A stretch of DNA of 64,000 nt from Hasllibacter halocynthiae (GCF_003003095.1 NZ_PVTT01000001.1:1-64000); one strand, 5' to 3'; counted from the stretch's first letter, positions 43,976-52,572 are shown. Notes: generated by a model from the letters alone, not told the origin. Translations and numbers: made by a program.

Positions 43976-44407
43976 TCAGAGCGCCCGGTCGATCCGGGTG
44001 GACAGGTGCACGAGGCTCTCGGTGTCCTCCACGCCGGGTATGCGGCCGATCGCGTCCAGCGCCTCGTCCAGCTCGGCGGTGCTGCCGGCGGCGACCTGAA
44101 GGGAAAGGTCGAACCGGCCAGAGGTCGTGTGCGCCACCTCGACCGCCGGCATCGCCTGCAGCCTCGGCATGACCTGCGCCAGCGCCTTGGGCTGCACGCC
44201 GACCAGGACCGTGGCCCGGATGCGCCGCGCGGTGGCCGCGTCGCCCAGGCGCACGGTGTAGCCCGCGATCGCGCCGGAGGTCTCGAGCCGCTCCAGCCGC
44301 GCCTGGACGGTGGTTCGCGCCGTGCCGAGCCGGCGGGCCAAGGCGGCGGCCGGCGCGCGGGCATCCTTGGCGAGCGCGGCGATCAGCTTGCGGTCGAGTT
44401 CGTCCAT
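43976..44407 (-). CDS. Lrp/AsnC-family transcriptional regulator
   Basis: 143 residues: winged helix at the N-terminus (DELDRKLIAALAKDARAPAAALARRLGTARTTVQARLERLE) and a RAM/ACT-like effector domain (ATVLVGVQPKAL...VEVAHTTSGRFDLSLQVAA). Such regulators bind amino acids and form octamers. It is divergent from the ornithine decarboxylase-like gene with 129 nt between, so local control of that gene is likely. The ATG is taken at MDELDR. Confidence 0.93.
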   Translation of the reverse strand: MDELDRKLIAALAKDARAPAAALARRLGTARTTVQARLERLETSGAIAGYTVRLGDAATARRIRATVLVGVQPKALAQVMPRLQAMPAVEVAHTTSGRFDLSLQVAAGSTAELDEALDAIGRIPGVEDTESLVHLSTRIDRAL

Positions 44408-44536
44408 GTGATGCCTTCCCCGGTCGTTCCGCCCTGATGATGCCGGCGGATCGCCGGGATGACGAGGGAAATCGACACCCGCTGGGGTCATCATGGACTT
44501 CGACGCCGCCCCCGAGCCGGAGCCTTCCCGAACCCG

Positions 44537-45655
44537 ATGCAGCAGCCCGCCCTCCACGAGACGCCCGCCCGCCATCTGCGCGCCGCGCGGCCCGCGCGAC
44601 CCGTCCTCTACTTCGCGCCGAAGGCCCTCGCCGAACGCGCGGCCGCCTTCCGGGCCGGCTTTCCGGGCGAGGTGACCTTCGCCGTGAAGGCCAACCCGGA
44701 CCCCGCCGTGATCGAGAACCTCGCGCGGGCCGGGATCGCCGGCTTCGACGTCGCCTCGCCCGCCGAGATGGCCCTCGTCCGGGGGATCGCGCCCGCGGCC
44801 CGCCTGCACTATCACAACCCGATCCGCTCGGATGCCGAGATCGCGGAGGGCGTGCGAAGGGGCTGCGCGTCCTGGTCGGTCGACGACCCGCTCCAACTCG
44901 AGAAGCTCCTGGCGGCCCGGGTGCCCGGGTTGATCCTCGTCCGGCTCAAGCTGCCCGTGAAGGGCGCCCGCTACGATTTCGGATCGAAGTTCGGCGCGGA
45001 TCCCGCTGCGGCGGCGGCCCTCCTGCGCCGCGTGGCGCGTGCGGGGCGCAAGGCCGGCGTCACCTTCCACCCCGGCACCCAGTGCCCCGATCCCGCCGCC
45101 TGGACCGCCTACATCCGCGCCGCGGCGGATGCCGCCCGTGCGGCGGGCGTCCCGCTGGCGCACCTCAACGTCGGAGGGGGGTTCCCGTCCGCGTCGGCCG
45201 GCCCGCTCGCGCCCATCTTCGACGCGATCCGCGACGCCGTGGCGGCGGCCTTCGACGCGCCGCCCCCGCCGCTCTCCTGCGAGCCGGGGCGCGCGATGGT
45301 CGCGGACTGCTTCGCCCTCGCCGCCCGCGTCAAGGCGGTTCGGGCGGACGGCGCGGCGTTCCTCGACGACGGCATCTACGGCCATCTCTCCGAAGCCCCG
45401 CTGATCGGCACGCCGCGCTTCGCCGTCCTCTCCCCGGAAGGGGAGGAGCGGTCCGCACCCGCCATCCCCCGCACCGTCTTCGGCCCGACCTGCGACAGCC
45501 TCGACCGCCTGCCCGAGCCGGCGGCCCTGCCCGCCGACACCCGCGAGGGCGACTGGATGCTCTTCCACGGGGTGGGGGCCTACGGGCAGTCCAACATGAC
45601 GCGCTTCAACGGGTACGGGCTCGCGGACACGGTCAACGTCGCCCGTCTGCTCTAA
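44537..45655 (+). CDS. Ornithine/lysine/diaminopimelate decarboxylase-like (alanine-racemase fold) enzyme
   Basis: 372 residues of group IV (fold-type III) PLP decarboxylase. PLP lysine is in TFAVKANPDP, with FDVASPAEMALV, RFDFGSKFG-like YDFGSKFG, LNVGGGFPS, CEPGRAMVAD, FGPTCDSLD (Cys of the active site) and GVGAYGQSNMTRFNGY. It most resembles eukaryotic-type ornithine decarboxylases of alphaproteobacteria, which make putrescine. The start at MQQPALH is chosen over an in-frame ATG at 44459 because the latter lies in the promoter region shared with the Lrp gene. The C-terminus is VARLL. Confidence 0.88.
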   Translation: MQQPALHETPARHLRAARPARPVLYFAPKALAERAAAFRAGFPGEVTFAVKANPDPAVIENLARAGIAGFDVASPAEMALVRGIAPAARLHYHNPIRSDAEIAEGVRRGCASWSVDDPLQLEKLLAARVPGLILVRLKLPVKGARYDFGSKFGADPAAAAALLRRVARAGRKAGVTFHPGTQCPDPAAWTAYIRAAADAARAAGVPLAHLNVGGGFPSASAGPLAPIFDAIRDAVAAAFDAPPPPLSCEPGRAMVADCFALAARVKAVRADGAAFLDDGIYGHLSEAPLIGTPRFAVLSPEGEERSAPAIPRTVFGPTCDSLDRLPEPAALPADTREGDWMLFHGVGAYGQSNMTRFNGYGLADTVNVARLL

Positions 45656-45887
45656 CCTCTCCTTAACCTCTCGCGGTGCAGGAGGGGGCCATGATCCTTC
45701 TGGCCCTCTCCGCGCTCCTCACCCTCCTCGCGCTGCCTTCCGCGACGCCCGGCGCGCCCCGCTCCGGCGCCCGCCGCCCATGGCCCCCGCCGGCACCCGC
45801 GCCGACGCCCCCCGATCGACGCGGGTTGGCCAGAGCGTGCCGCAGGCGTAGGATGGGGCCCTCGGAGCACAGGGCGGGTGGCACGCC

Positions 45888-48164
45888 ATGCAGGCATTCG
45901 GAAGCGGCCGTTCCCGCCGCCGCCGCGAGGATCCGCGCCTCCTGACCGGCGGGGGCCGCTTCGTCGACGACGCGGCTCCCGCCGGCGCGCTCCACGCCGC
46001 GTTCCTCCGCTCGCCCGTCGCCCATGCGCGGATCGCGGCGCTGGACGTCCGCGCCTGCCGCGCGATGCCCGGTGTCGCCCTCGCGCTGACGGCGCAGGAC
46101 GTGCGCGCGGCGGGGTTCGACGGCGCGATCGGGGCCGCGCGCATCGCCACCGCCACGGGCCCGGGCGCGGCGCCTCGCCGGCCCTGGCTCGCCGAGGACC
46201 GCGTCCGCTTCGTCGGCGAAGCCGTCGCCATGGTCCTGGCCGAGACGCTCCAGCAGGCCCACGACGCCATCGAGGCGATCGAGCTCGAGACCGAGGATCT
46301 TCCCGTCTCCATGCTGAACGCGCCCGGCGGTCCCGCCATCCACGACGAGGCGTCCGGCAACCTCGCCTTCGACTGGTCCATCGGCGACCCGGACGCCACG
46401 AAGGCCGCCTTCGCCGCCGCGGCGCACGTGGTCGAGGCCGAGATCGCCCAGCCCCGCATCATGGCCGCCTCGCTCGAGCCGCGGGGCGCGATCGCCGAAT
46501 GGAACGGCGGCGCGCTGCGCCTCGACTACAACGGCCAGGGCGTCTGGGGCGTCCAGCGCAAGCTCGCCGCGGCCTTCCGCCTCCAGCCGGAGATGGTCCG
46601 CGTCACCACGCCCGACGTGGGCGGGGGCTTCGGCATGAAGGCCTTCACCTATCCCGAGCATTACGCCCTCGCCCTGGGCGCGCGGCTCGCCGGCCGTCCG
46701 GCTCGCTGGATGTCCGGACGGGGCGAGGCGATGCTCTCGGACAACGGCGCCCGCGCCCTCGTGTCCCGCGCCGCGATGGCCTTCGACGCGGACCACCGCC
46801 TCATGGCATATCGGGTCGAGACCGACAGCGACCTCGGCGCCTACAACGGCGAGAACGCCCAGTTCATCCAGTCCGAGCTCTTCGCCAAGGTGCTGACGGG
46901 CGTCTACGACGTGCCAGCCGCTCATCTGCGCGTGCGCGGCGTCTACACCAACGCCGCCCCCGTGGACGCCTATCGCGGCGCGGGCCGCCCCGAGGCGCAG
47001 TACGTGCTGGAGCGGACGATGGGCCTAGCCGCGCGCCGCCTCGGCGTGGACCCGGCCGATCTGCGGCGCCGCAACTTCATCCGCCGCTTCCCCCACCGGA
47101 CCCCCACGGGCGAGACCTACGACGTCGGGGACTTCCCCCGGGTCCTGGACGGCGCCCTCGCCGCCTCCGGCGGGTTCGAGGCGCGCCGCGCGGCGGCCGA
47201 GGCGCGGGGCCTCCGCCTCGGCAGGGGCCTCGCCTTCTACATCGAGTCGATCCTCGGCGACCCCGTCGAGGGCGCGCGCGTCGTCTTCGAGGAAGGCGGG
47301 ACCGTCGCCCTCCATGTCGGCACGCAATCGAACGGGCAGGGGCACGAGACGGCCTATGCCGGCTTCCTCGCCGACCATCTCGCCTTGCCGGACGGCGCGA
47401 TCCGGATCGTCCAGGGCGACAGCGCGCTGATCCCGAAGGGCGGCGGCACGGGGGGCAGCCGTTCGATGACCGCGCAGGGAACGGCGACCCTCGCCGCCGC
47501 CCGCGCCGTGATCGAGGGGTTCGAGGCCTTCCTGGCCGAGCTCGAGGGCGCCGAGACCGCCTTCGACGGCGAGCGGTTCCGGACCGCCGGCTCGAACCGC
47601 GCGCCCGACATGCTGGAGGCGGCGGCCATGGCGCGCGCCGCCGGGCGCGAAGACCTCCTCGACCTGTGGCGCGAGGGGCGGCTGCCGGCCCGGTCCTTCC
47701 CCAACGGCTGCCACGTGGCCGAGGTCGAGATCGACCCCGAGACGGGCCTGACCCGCGTCAGCCGCTACGACGTGATCGACGATTTCGGAAACATGGTGAA
47801 CCCCATGCTGGTCGAGGGGCAGGTCCATGGCGGCGTCGCCCAGGGCATCGGCCAGGCCATCGGCGAGTTCGCCGCCCATGACGGGGACGGTCAGCTCCTG
47901 ACGGCGAGCTTCATGGACTACGCCATGCCGCGCGCGCACGACGTGCCCCCCATCTCCTTCGGCACCAGGCCGACGCCGTGCCCGGCCAACCCGCTCGGCA
48001 TCAAGGGCTGTGGCGAGGCGGGCACCGTCGGCGCGCTCGCGGCGATGGCGAACGCGGTGACGGACGCGCTCGCGCCCTGGGGGATCGAGACGCTGCAGAT
48101 GCCTTTCACACCCCAGCGCGTCTGGAACGCCATCCAGGGCGCCGGAAGGGCCGCGGCGGGATAG
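45888..48164 (+). CDS. Xanthine dehydrogenase-family molybdopterin-binding subunit (CoxL form II-like)
   Basis: 758 residues of the large subunit of molybdenum hydroxylases. The active-site loop reads VDAYRGAGRPEAQYVLE, the AYRGAGR variant of form II CoxL rather than AYRCSFR of true CO dehydrogenase. VGGGFGMKAFTYPEH and the catalytic Glu in GIKGCGEAGTVGA are present. No FAD (CoxM) or [2Fe-2S] (CoxS) subunit gene and no molybdenum-insertion factor is beside it. It may pair with subunits encoded elsewhere. The substrate cannot be assigned; aldehydes or N-heterocycles are typical of the family. The neighbours are decarboxylase and metF. Confidence 0.9.
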   Translation: MQAFGSGRSRRRREDPRLLTGGGRFVDDAAPAGALHAAFLRSPVAHARIAALDVRACRAMPGVALALTAQDVRAAGFDGAIGAARIATATGPGAAPRRPWLAEDRVRFVGEAVAMVLAETLQQAHDAIEAIELETEDLPVSMLNAPGGPAIHDEASGNLAFDWSIGDPDATKAAFAAAAHVVEAEIAQPRIMAASLEPRGAIAEWNGGALRLDYNGQGVWGVQRKLAAAFRLQPEMVRVTTPDVGGGFGMKAFTYPEHYALALGARLAGRPARWMSGRGEAMLSDNGARALVSRAAMAFDADHRLMAYRVETDSDLGAYNGENAQFIQSELFAKVLTGVYDVPAAHLRVRGVYTNAAPVDAYRGAGRPEAQYVLERTMGLAARRLGVDPADLRRRNFIRRFPHRTPTGETYDVGDFPRVLDGALAASGGFEARRAAAEARGLRLGRGLAFYIESILGDPVEGARVVFEEGGTVALHVGTQSNGQGHETAYAGFLADHLALPDGAIRIVQGDSALIPKGGGTGGSRSMTAQGTATLAAARAVIEGFEAFLAELEGAETAFDGERFRTAGSNRAPDMLEAAAMARAAGREDLLDLWREGRLPARSFPNGCHVAEVEIDPETGLTRVSRYDVIDDFGNMVNPMLVEGQVHGGVAQGIGQAIGEFAAHDGDGQLLTASFMDYAMPRAHDVPPISFGTRPTPCPANPLGIKGCGEAGTVGALAAMANAVTDALAPWGIETLQMPFTPQRVWNAIQGAGRAAAG

Positions 48165-48168
48165 CGGC

Positions 48169-49026
48169 TCAGGCCACGGCCGCCAGCGCCGGGATCCAGC
48201 CCATCGCCTCGGCCACGCGCAGCGTAGGCCCGGCGCGGTTCATCGCGTAGAGGTGTATATGCTCGATCCCGCCGCCCATCAGCGCGTCGGCCTGCTCGGT
48301 TCCGATGGCGGTCGCGTAGAGGTCGGCGCGCCCGTCCCGCGCGGCGGCGCGGAAGCCTTCGTCCATCTCGGGCGGCGGCGCCAGCCCGCAGGCCCGGGCG
48401 AAGCGGGCGACCTTCGCCCAGTCGTGGATCGGCAGCAGCCCCGCGTGCAGCTCCAGGGGGATGCCGGCGGCGGCGATGCGGTCGCGAAGGCGCAGGATCG
48501 GCTCGGCCTCGAAGGCGAACTGGGTCACGGCGATCCTTGCGCCGGCGTCCGCCTTGGCCCGCAGATGGTCGAGGTCGGCTTCCCGGCCCCGGCTGTCGGG
48601 GTGAGGGTTGGGATAGGCGGCGACGCGGATGTCCGTCTCGCCCGCCTCGCGCAGCGCCCGGATCAGCGAGAGGCTGCCCCCGTGACCCTCGGGGTGCGGC
48701 TCGAACGGGCCTTCCATGTCCTCCGCGTCGCCGCGCAGGGCCAGGAAGGCGCTCGCCCCGGCATCCCGCAGCGCGCCGATCGCCTCGGCGGTCTCGGCCT
48801 TGGACTGGCCGCCGCAGGTCAGGTGCGCCAGCACGTCGTGCCCGCGTCCCGCGATACGGCGCACGGTCTCGACCGAGGCCTCCGAGGTCGAGCCGCCAGC
48901 GCCCCAAGTCACGCTGACATGGCCTAGGGGGATCGCCTCGAGCCTGTCCATGGCGCCGTCCAGCCGCCGCACGGCGCCCGCGCCGCGGGGCGGGAACACC
49001 TCAAGGGAGAGGGTGGGGCTGGGCAT
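48169..49026 (-). CDS. metF: Methylenetetrahydrofolate reductase
   Basis: 285 residues of TIM-barrel FAD enzyme that reduces methylene-THF to methyl-THF for methionine synthesis. Segments are LSLEVFPPRGAGAV (Glu of the folate site), VSVTWGAGGSTSEASVE, HLTCGGQSKAETAEAI, FLALRGDAED and AAYPNPHPDSRG. It is divergent from a MetR-like regulator, the arrangement known for metF/metE control. The leader contains two tandem copies of a 14-bp sequence just before the ribosome site (49041-49068). The ATG is at 49026. Confidence 0.94.
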   Translation of the reverse strand: MPSPTLSLEVFPPRGAGAVRRLDGAMDRLEAIPLGHVSVTWGAGGSTSEASVETVRRIAGRGHDVLAHLTCGGQSKAETAEAIGALRDAGASAFLALRGDAEDMEGPFEPHPEGHGGSLSLIRALREAGETDIRVAAYPNPHPDSRGREADLDHLRAKADAGARIAVTQFAFEAEPILRLRDRIAAAGIPLELHAGLLPIHDWAKVARFARACGLAPPPEMDEGFRAAARDGRADLYATAIGTEQADALMGGGIEHIHLYAMNRAGPTLRVAEAMGWIPALAAVA

Positions 49027-49040
49027 CGACGCTCTCCTGC

Positions 49041-49068
49041 CGGGACGGGGTTTCCGGGACGGGGTTTC
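49041..49068. repeat. Tandem 14-bp repeat in the metF leader
   Basis: CGGGACGGGGTTTC occurs twice, head to tail and without a gap, between metF and the metR-like gene. On the metF transcript side the copies read GAAACCCCGTCCCG and end 14 nt from the start codon, just before a GGAG ribosome site. A duplication by slippage is the simplest origin. It might affect metF translation or regulator binding. Confidence 0.75.
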
Positions 49069-49090
49069 GCCCTTGTCGTCCGGGCGGGGA

Positions 49091-49122
49091 GTTGAGACAA
49101 GCTCACAAGTTCGAACCTCAAC
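49091..49122. promoter_or_regulatory. Inverted repeat in the metF/metR intergenic region
   Basis: GTTGAG at 49091-49096 and CTCAAC at 49117-49122 form an inverted repeat across a 20-nt spacer. A second nested dyad, TGAG-N5-CTCA, is at 49093-49105. LysR-type proteins such as MetR bind T-N11-A dyads between divergent targets, so this is a reasonable operator candidate. It is not an exact MetR consensus (TGAA-N5-TTCA). Confidence 0.4.
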
Positions 49123-49132
49123 ATGAGTTCCG

Positions 49133-50041
49133 ATGCATATCGAGCTGCGCCACCTCCGCACGGTCCGCGCCATCCACGAGGAGGGCGGCCTCGCGCGGGC
49201 GGCCGACGCGCTGAACCTCACGCAGTCGGCGCTCTCGCACCAGCTCAAGGGGATCGAGGCGCAGGTCGGCCAGCCCCTGTTCGTGCGCCGCGCCCGGCCC
49301 ATGCGCCTCTCCGCCGCGGGGGAGCGGTTCCTGCGCGCAGCCGAGCGGATCCTGCCCGAGATCGACGCCCTTCGGGACGAGTTCGAGCGTCTGGGCGCCG
49401 GCGCCGCCGGGCGCCTGCACATCGCGATCGAATGCCACGCCTGCTACGAATGGCTCTTTCCCGTGCTCGACGGCTTCCGCCGCGCCTTCCCGGAGGTCGA
49501 TGTCGACATCCGCCCGGGCCTCGCCTTCGAAGGGCTTCCCGCGCTTCAGCGCGAGGAGGTCGACCTCGTCATCACCTCCGACCCGGAAGAGGCGCCCGGC
49601 CTCTCCTTCGCGCCGCTCTTCGACTACGCCCCCGTCTTCGTCGCCGCGGAGGGGCACCCCCTGGCCGAAAGGCCCTTCATCGAGGCGGTGGACCTCGCCG
49701 GCGAGACGCTCATCACCTATCCGGTGCCCGAGGCGCGCCTCGACGTGTTCTCGCAACTCCTGACGCCGGCGGGCGTGCGGCCCGCAGCCCGCCGCGAGGT
49801 CGAGCTGACGGCCGTCATCCTCCTTCTCGTCGCGTCCGGAAGGGGGGTGGCGGTGCTGCCCGACTGGGTGGTGCGCGGCACGCGGGGCACCGGCGGCACC
49901 GTAGCCCGCCCCATCGCCCGTCCCGGCGGCGTGACCCGCCGCCTCTACGCCGCCACCCGGGGCGAGGACGCGGCGCGTCCCTTCATGGCCCATTTCCTCC
50001 GCCTCGCCCGGACCGAGCCGGTGAAGCTCCAGCGCCTCTAG
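49133..50041 (+). CDS. metR: LysR-family regulator, MetR-like
   Basis: 302 residues. The N-terminal wHTH (LRHLRTVRAIHEEGGLARAADALNLTQSALSHQLKGIEAQVGQPLF) begins MHIELRHLRT and includes the SALSHQ recognition helix of MetR. A periplasmic-binding-protein-like effector domain follows (IAIECHACYEWLFPVLDGFR). E. coli MetR senses homocysteine and controls metE/metF/metH. Divergence from metF supports that role. The TAG interlocks with the TPR gene stop. Confidence 0.9.
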   Translation: MHIELRHLRTVRAIHEEGGLARAADALNLTQSALSHQLKGIEAQVGQPLFVRRARPMRLSAAGERFLRAAERILPEIDALRDEFERLGAGAAGRLHIAIECHACYEWLFPVLDGFRRAFPEVDVDIRPGLAFEGLPALQREEVDLVITSDPEEAPGLSFAPLFDYAPVFVAAEGHPLAERPFIEAVDLAGETLITYPVPEARLDVFSQLLTPAGVRPAARREVELTAVILLLVASGRGVAVLPDWVVRGTRGTGGTVARPIARPGGVTRRLYAATRGEDAARPFMAHFLRLARTEPVKLQRL

Positions 50042-50589
50042 AGATCGACATCCGGCGCGGGCGCCTCGCCCTTCAGGAGGGCGCGCTCAGGCAGCCAGGG
50101 GTTCAGGCGCAGCGCGGCCCGCAGGTCCTCCTGCGCCTCGGCGTCCCGGCCCAGCGCGATCAGCGTCAGCGCCCGGCCCGTCAGCGCGCCCGTATGCCTC
50201 GGTCGCAGCGCCAGCGCCCGGTCGAGGTCGGGCAGCGCGGCCGCGAAGTCCCGCGCGAGGAAGCGCGCGAAGCCGCGCTGGTTCCAGCCCTCGGCATAAT
50301 CGGGGCAATAGCCCACCAACCGGTCGAGGACGTCGATCGCCCCCAGGAGGTCGCCGACCCGGATCGCCTCCGCGCCCCGGTCCAGCATCGCCTGCGCCCG
50401 CGCGTCCGGCGCCCGCAGCCACAGATCCCATAGCCCGGCGGCGGTCCGCTGCCCGATGGCGCGGCTCGGCGCGGCCTGCACCTGCCGAATGATCTCGGCC
50501 TTCTCGGCGCGGGTGTCGGGCACGGGGGGGCAGGCATCCTGCGCGCCCGCCGGCGCGGCGAGGCACGAAAGGAGGGCGAGCGTCCGCAT
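50038..50589 (-). CDS. Exported tetratricopeptide-repeat protein
   Basis: 183 residues. A signal peptide (MRTLALLSCLAAPAGAQ) is followed by about three TPR units, clearest in LGAIDVLDRLVGYCPDYAEGWNQRGFARFLARDFAAALPDLDRALALRPRHTGALTGRALTLIALGRDAEAQEDLRAALRLNPW. Two pairs of Cys occur. Probably a periplasmic protein-protein interaction module; partners unknown. It opens divergently from the rhomboid gene. Confidence 0.85.
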   Translation of the reverse strand: MRTLALLSCLAAPAGAQDACPPVPDTRAEKAEIIRQVQAAPSRAIGQRTAAGLWDLWLRAPDARAQAMLDRGAEAIRVGDLLGAIDVLDRLVGYCPDYAEGWNQRGFARFLARDFAAALPDLDRALALRPRHTGALTGRALTLIALGRDAEAQEDLRAALRLNPWLPERALLKGEAPAPDVDL

Positions 50590-50664
50590 CCCCCCGAGGC
50601 TGGCGCGCGCGGGCCTCGCGTCAAGCGGTTGACAGGCGGCCCGGCCGGGCGACGTTCCAAGCCC

Positions 50665-51459
50665 ATGTTCCCGATCCGCGACCACAACCCGTCCGAGGGC
50701 ACGCCCTTCGTCACCTGGGCGCTGATCGCGCTGAACGTCGTCGTCTTCCTCGGCTACGTGCCGCGCCTCGGCGACCCGGTCCTCCTCATGGCGTTCTGGC
50801 AGGACTGGGCGCTCGTCCCGCGGGAGGTCACCGGCGGGGAGGGGTACGGGACCATCCTCACCTCCATGTTCCTCCACGGCGGCTGGCTGCACCTTGGGGG
50901 GAACATGCTCTTCCTCTGGATCTTCGGCGACAACCTCGAGGCCGAGTTCGGGCATCTGGGCTTCCTCGCCTTCTACCTTTTCGCCGGCGCGGCGGCGGGG
51001 CTGGCGCAGGTCGCGTCCGCGCCCCTCTCGCCCGTGCCGATGGTGGGCGCGTCCGGGGCCATCGCGGGGGTGATGGGGGGCTACCTGCTGCTGTTCCCGA
51101 AGGCGCGGGTGGACGTCCTCTTCATCATCGTCGTGATCGTCCGGATCATCCCGCTGCCGGCTTGGATCGTGCTCGGCGCGTGGTTCGCGATCCAGGTCGG
51201 CTCGGGCGCCATGACGCCGACCGCCGGGGGCGGGGTGGCCTACTGGGCGCATACGGGCGGCTTCGCGGCGGGCCTCGCGATGACCGTGCCGCTCTTCCTG
51301 CGCCGGGGCGGCACGGCGTTCTGGGCCCGCACGGACGGCCACCCGCCGCACCCGCCGGCGAAGGAGGGGCGCGCGGGCGGCCCGGTAGCCGCCCGCATGA
51401 CGGGCTTGCCGCGCGTGCCGCGCCGGGGACGCCGCCCGAAGGGCCCCTGGGACCGCTAG
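50665..51459 (+). CDS. Rhomboid-family intramembrane serine protease
   Basis: 264 residues with six or so transmembrane helices. HGGWLHLGGNMLFLWIFGDNLE is the conserved HxxxHxxxN-containing helix region. The nucleophile serine is in GASGAIAGVMGGYL (GxSx), and the catalytic His is in GVAYWAHTGGFAAG. It cleaves transmembrane substrates within the membrane. The C-terminal ~50 residues are Pro/Arg/Gly-rich and cytoplasmic. Substrates unknown. Divergent from the TPR gene (75 nt); the stop interlocks with suhB. Confidence 0.92.
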   Translation: MFPIRDHNPSEGTPFVTWALIALNVVVFLGYVPRLGDPVLLMAFWQDWALVPREVTGGEGYGTILTSMFLHGGWLHLGGNMLFLWIFGDNLEAEFGHLGFLAFYLFAGAAAGLAQVASAPLSPVPMVGASGAIAGVMGGYLLLFPKARVDVLFIIVVIVRIIPLPAWIVLGAWFAIQVGSGAMTPTAGGGVAYWAHTGGFAAGLAMTVPLFLRRGGTAFWARTDGHPPHPPAKEGRAGGPVAARMTGLPRVPRRGRRPKGPWDR

Positions 51460-52241
51460 CCCTCGCGGATCAGCTTGGCGAAGGCGTCGAACGTGCCCTC
51501 GCCGGCGGCGAGGACCGTGCCCGATTCCAGCACCCGCTCCTCCGGCAGGATCGCCTCGACCAGCGCGCCCGCCTCGCGCGCGATCACGAGGCCGGCGGCC
51601 AGGTCCCAGGCCTTCAGCCGCCGCTCCCAGAAGCCCTCGTAGCGACCCGCCGCCACGTAGGCGAGGTCGAGGGACGCCGCCCCCCAACGCCGCACCCCCG
51701 CACAGGTCGGCAGCACGCGCGCCAGCTCCCGCAGGGTGACGGGCAGGTCGGCGCGGCCCGCGAAGGGCAGTCCGGTGGCGAAGACGCTCTCGATCAGGCG
51801 GGTCCGGCCCGAGACGCGCAGGCGCCGCTCGTTCACGAAGGCGCCGCCGCCCTTCTCGGCGACGAAGGTCTCGTCCTTCACCGGGTCGTGGACGACGCCC
51901 GCGACCACCTCGCCCTTGTGCTCGAGCGCGATCGAGACGGCCCAGTGCGGCATCCCGTGAAGGAAGTTCGTCGTCCCGTCCAACGGATCGACGATCCAGC
52001 GCCGGGTCGGGTCCGCGCCCCGGATCTCGTCCTCCTCCTCGGCGAGCCAGCCGTAGTTCGGGCGGGTGCCGAGCAGCTCCTCCTTCAGGACGGCCTGGGC
52101 GCGGGTGTCGGCCTTCGAGACGAAGTCGCCGGGACCCTTCACGCCGACCTGCAGCTGCTCGACCTCGCCGAAGTCGCGCAGAAGGCCGCGGCCCGCCTTG
52201 CGGGCGGCCTTCACCATGACGTTGAGATTGGCTGACTGCAT
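51456..52241 (-). CDS. suhB: Inositol monophosphatase family protein
   Basis: 261 residues. Metal and phosphate motifs are LAEEEDE (Glu), IVDPLDGTTNFLHGMPHWAVSIAL (DPLDGTT) and a late WDLAAGLVIAREAGA. Alphaproteobacterial IMPases like this dephosphorylate inositol-1-phosphate or act in the SuhB-type rRNA antitermination role; which applies is undetermined. The start at ATG (MQSANLNVMVKAARKAG) matches the usual family start. Confidence 0.92.
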   Translation of the reverse strand: MQSANLNVMVKAARKAGRGLLRDFGEVEQLQVGVKGPGDFVSKADTRAQAVLKEELLGTRPNYGWLAEEEDEIRGADPTRRWIVDPLDGTTNFLHGMPHWAVSIALEHKGEVVAGVVHDPVKDETFVAEKGGGAFVNERRLRVSGRTRLIESVFATGLPFAGRADLPVTLRELARVLPTCAGVRRWGAASLDLAYVAAGRYEGFWERRLKAWDLAAGLVIAREAGALVEAILPEERVLESGTVLAAGEGTFDAFAKLIREG

Positions 52242-52487
52242 CGCGCGCTCTCCCGGATCAGGGCGCGCCTCTAGGCCGGGGGGCTGCGAAGCGCCAGCCC
52301 CGCGTGGGGCCTTGCCCGGCCAGGCATCGGGCCCTTGTCCGGACGACCGCGGGCGCGCCGCCCCCCGGACCCTCGGGGGGGAGGGTTTCAGCCGGTAGGG
52401 AGGGGGCCGCCTCGGAAGGCCCGGGCGGATGCGCCGGGGCGGCAGGCGGCTTGCCGCGGCCCGCGCGAGGCGGCAGTCAGGCGCCGG

Positions 52488-52572
52488 GCGCCCGTGGCGG
52501 AACTGGCAGACGCACCGGACTTAAAATCCGGCGCCTTCGGGCATCCGGGTTCGATCCCCGGCGGGCGCACCA
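52488..52572 (+). tRNA. tRNA-Leu (UAA)
   Basis: An 85-nt class II tRNA. Acceptor GCGCCCG pairs with CGGGCGC. The D arm is GGCGGAACTGGCAGACGC, the anticodon loop CTTAAAA has anticodon TAA, there is a long variable arm (GCGCCTTCGGGC), the T loop is GTTCGATCC, and CCA is encoded. Reads UUA/UUG leucine codons, which are rare in this GC-rich genome. Confidence 0.96.

Noticed and set aside
45676-45945. An 89-residue plus-strand frame (MQEGAMILLALSALLTLLALP...) between the decarboxylase and the CoxL-like gene.
   Set aside because: It begins like a signal peptide but becomes a Pro/Arg run that overlaps the CoxL-like start in another frame. A short exported peptide cannot be excluded, but there is no ribosome site or conserved region.
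52361-52380. CCCCCCG/CGGGGGG hairpin ahead of tRNA-Leu, considered as a terminator.
   Set aside because: Short stem in a GC-rich gap, no U-tract and no gene ending there (suhB and the tRNA both start away from it).
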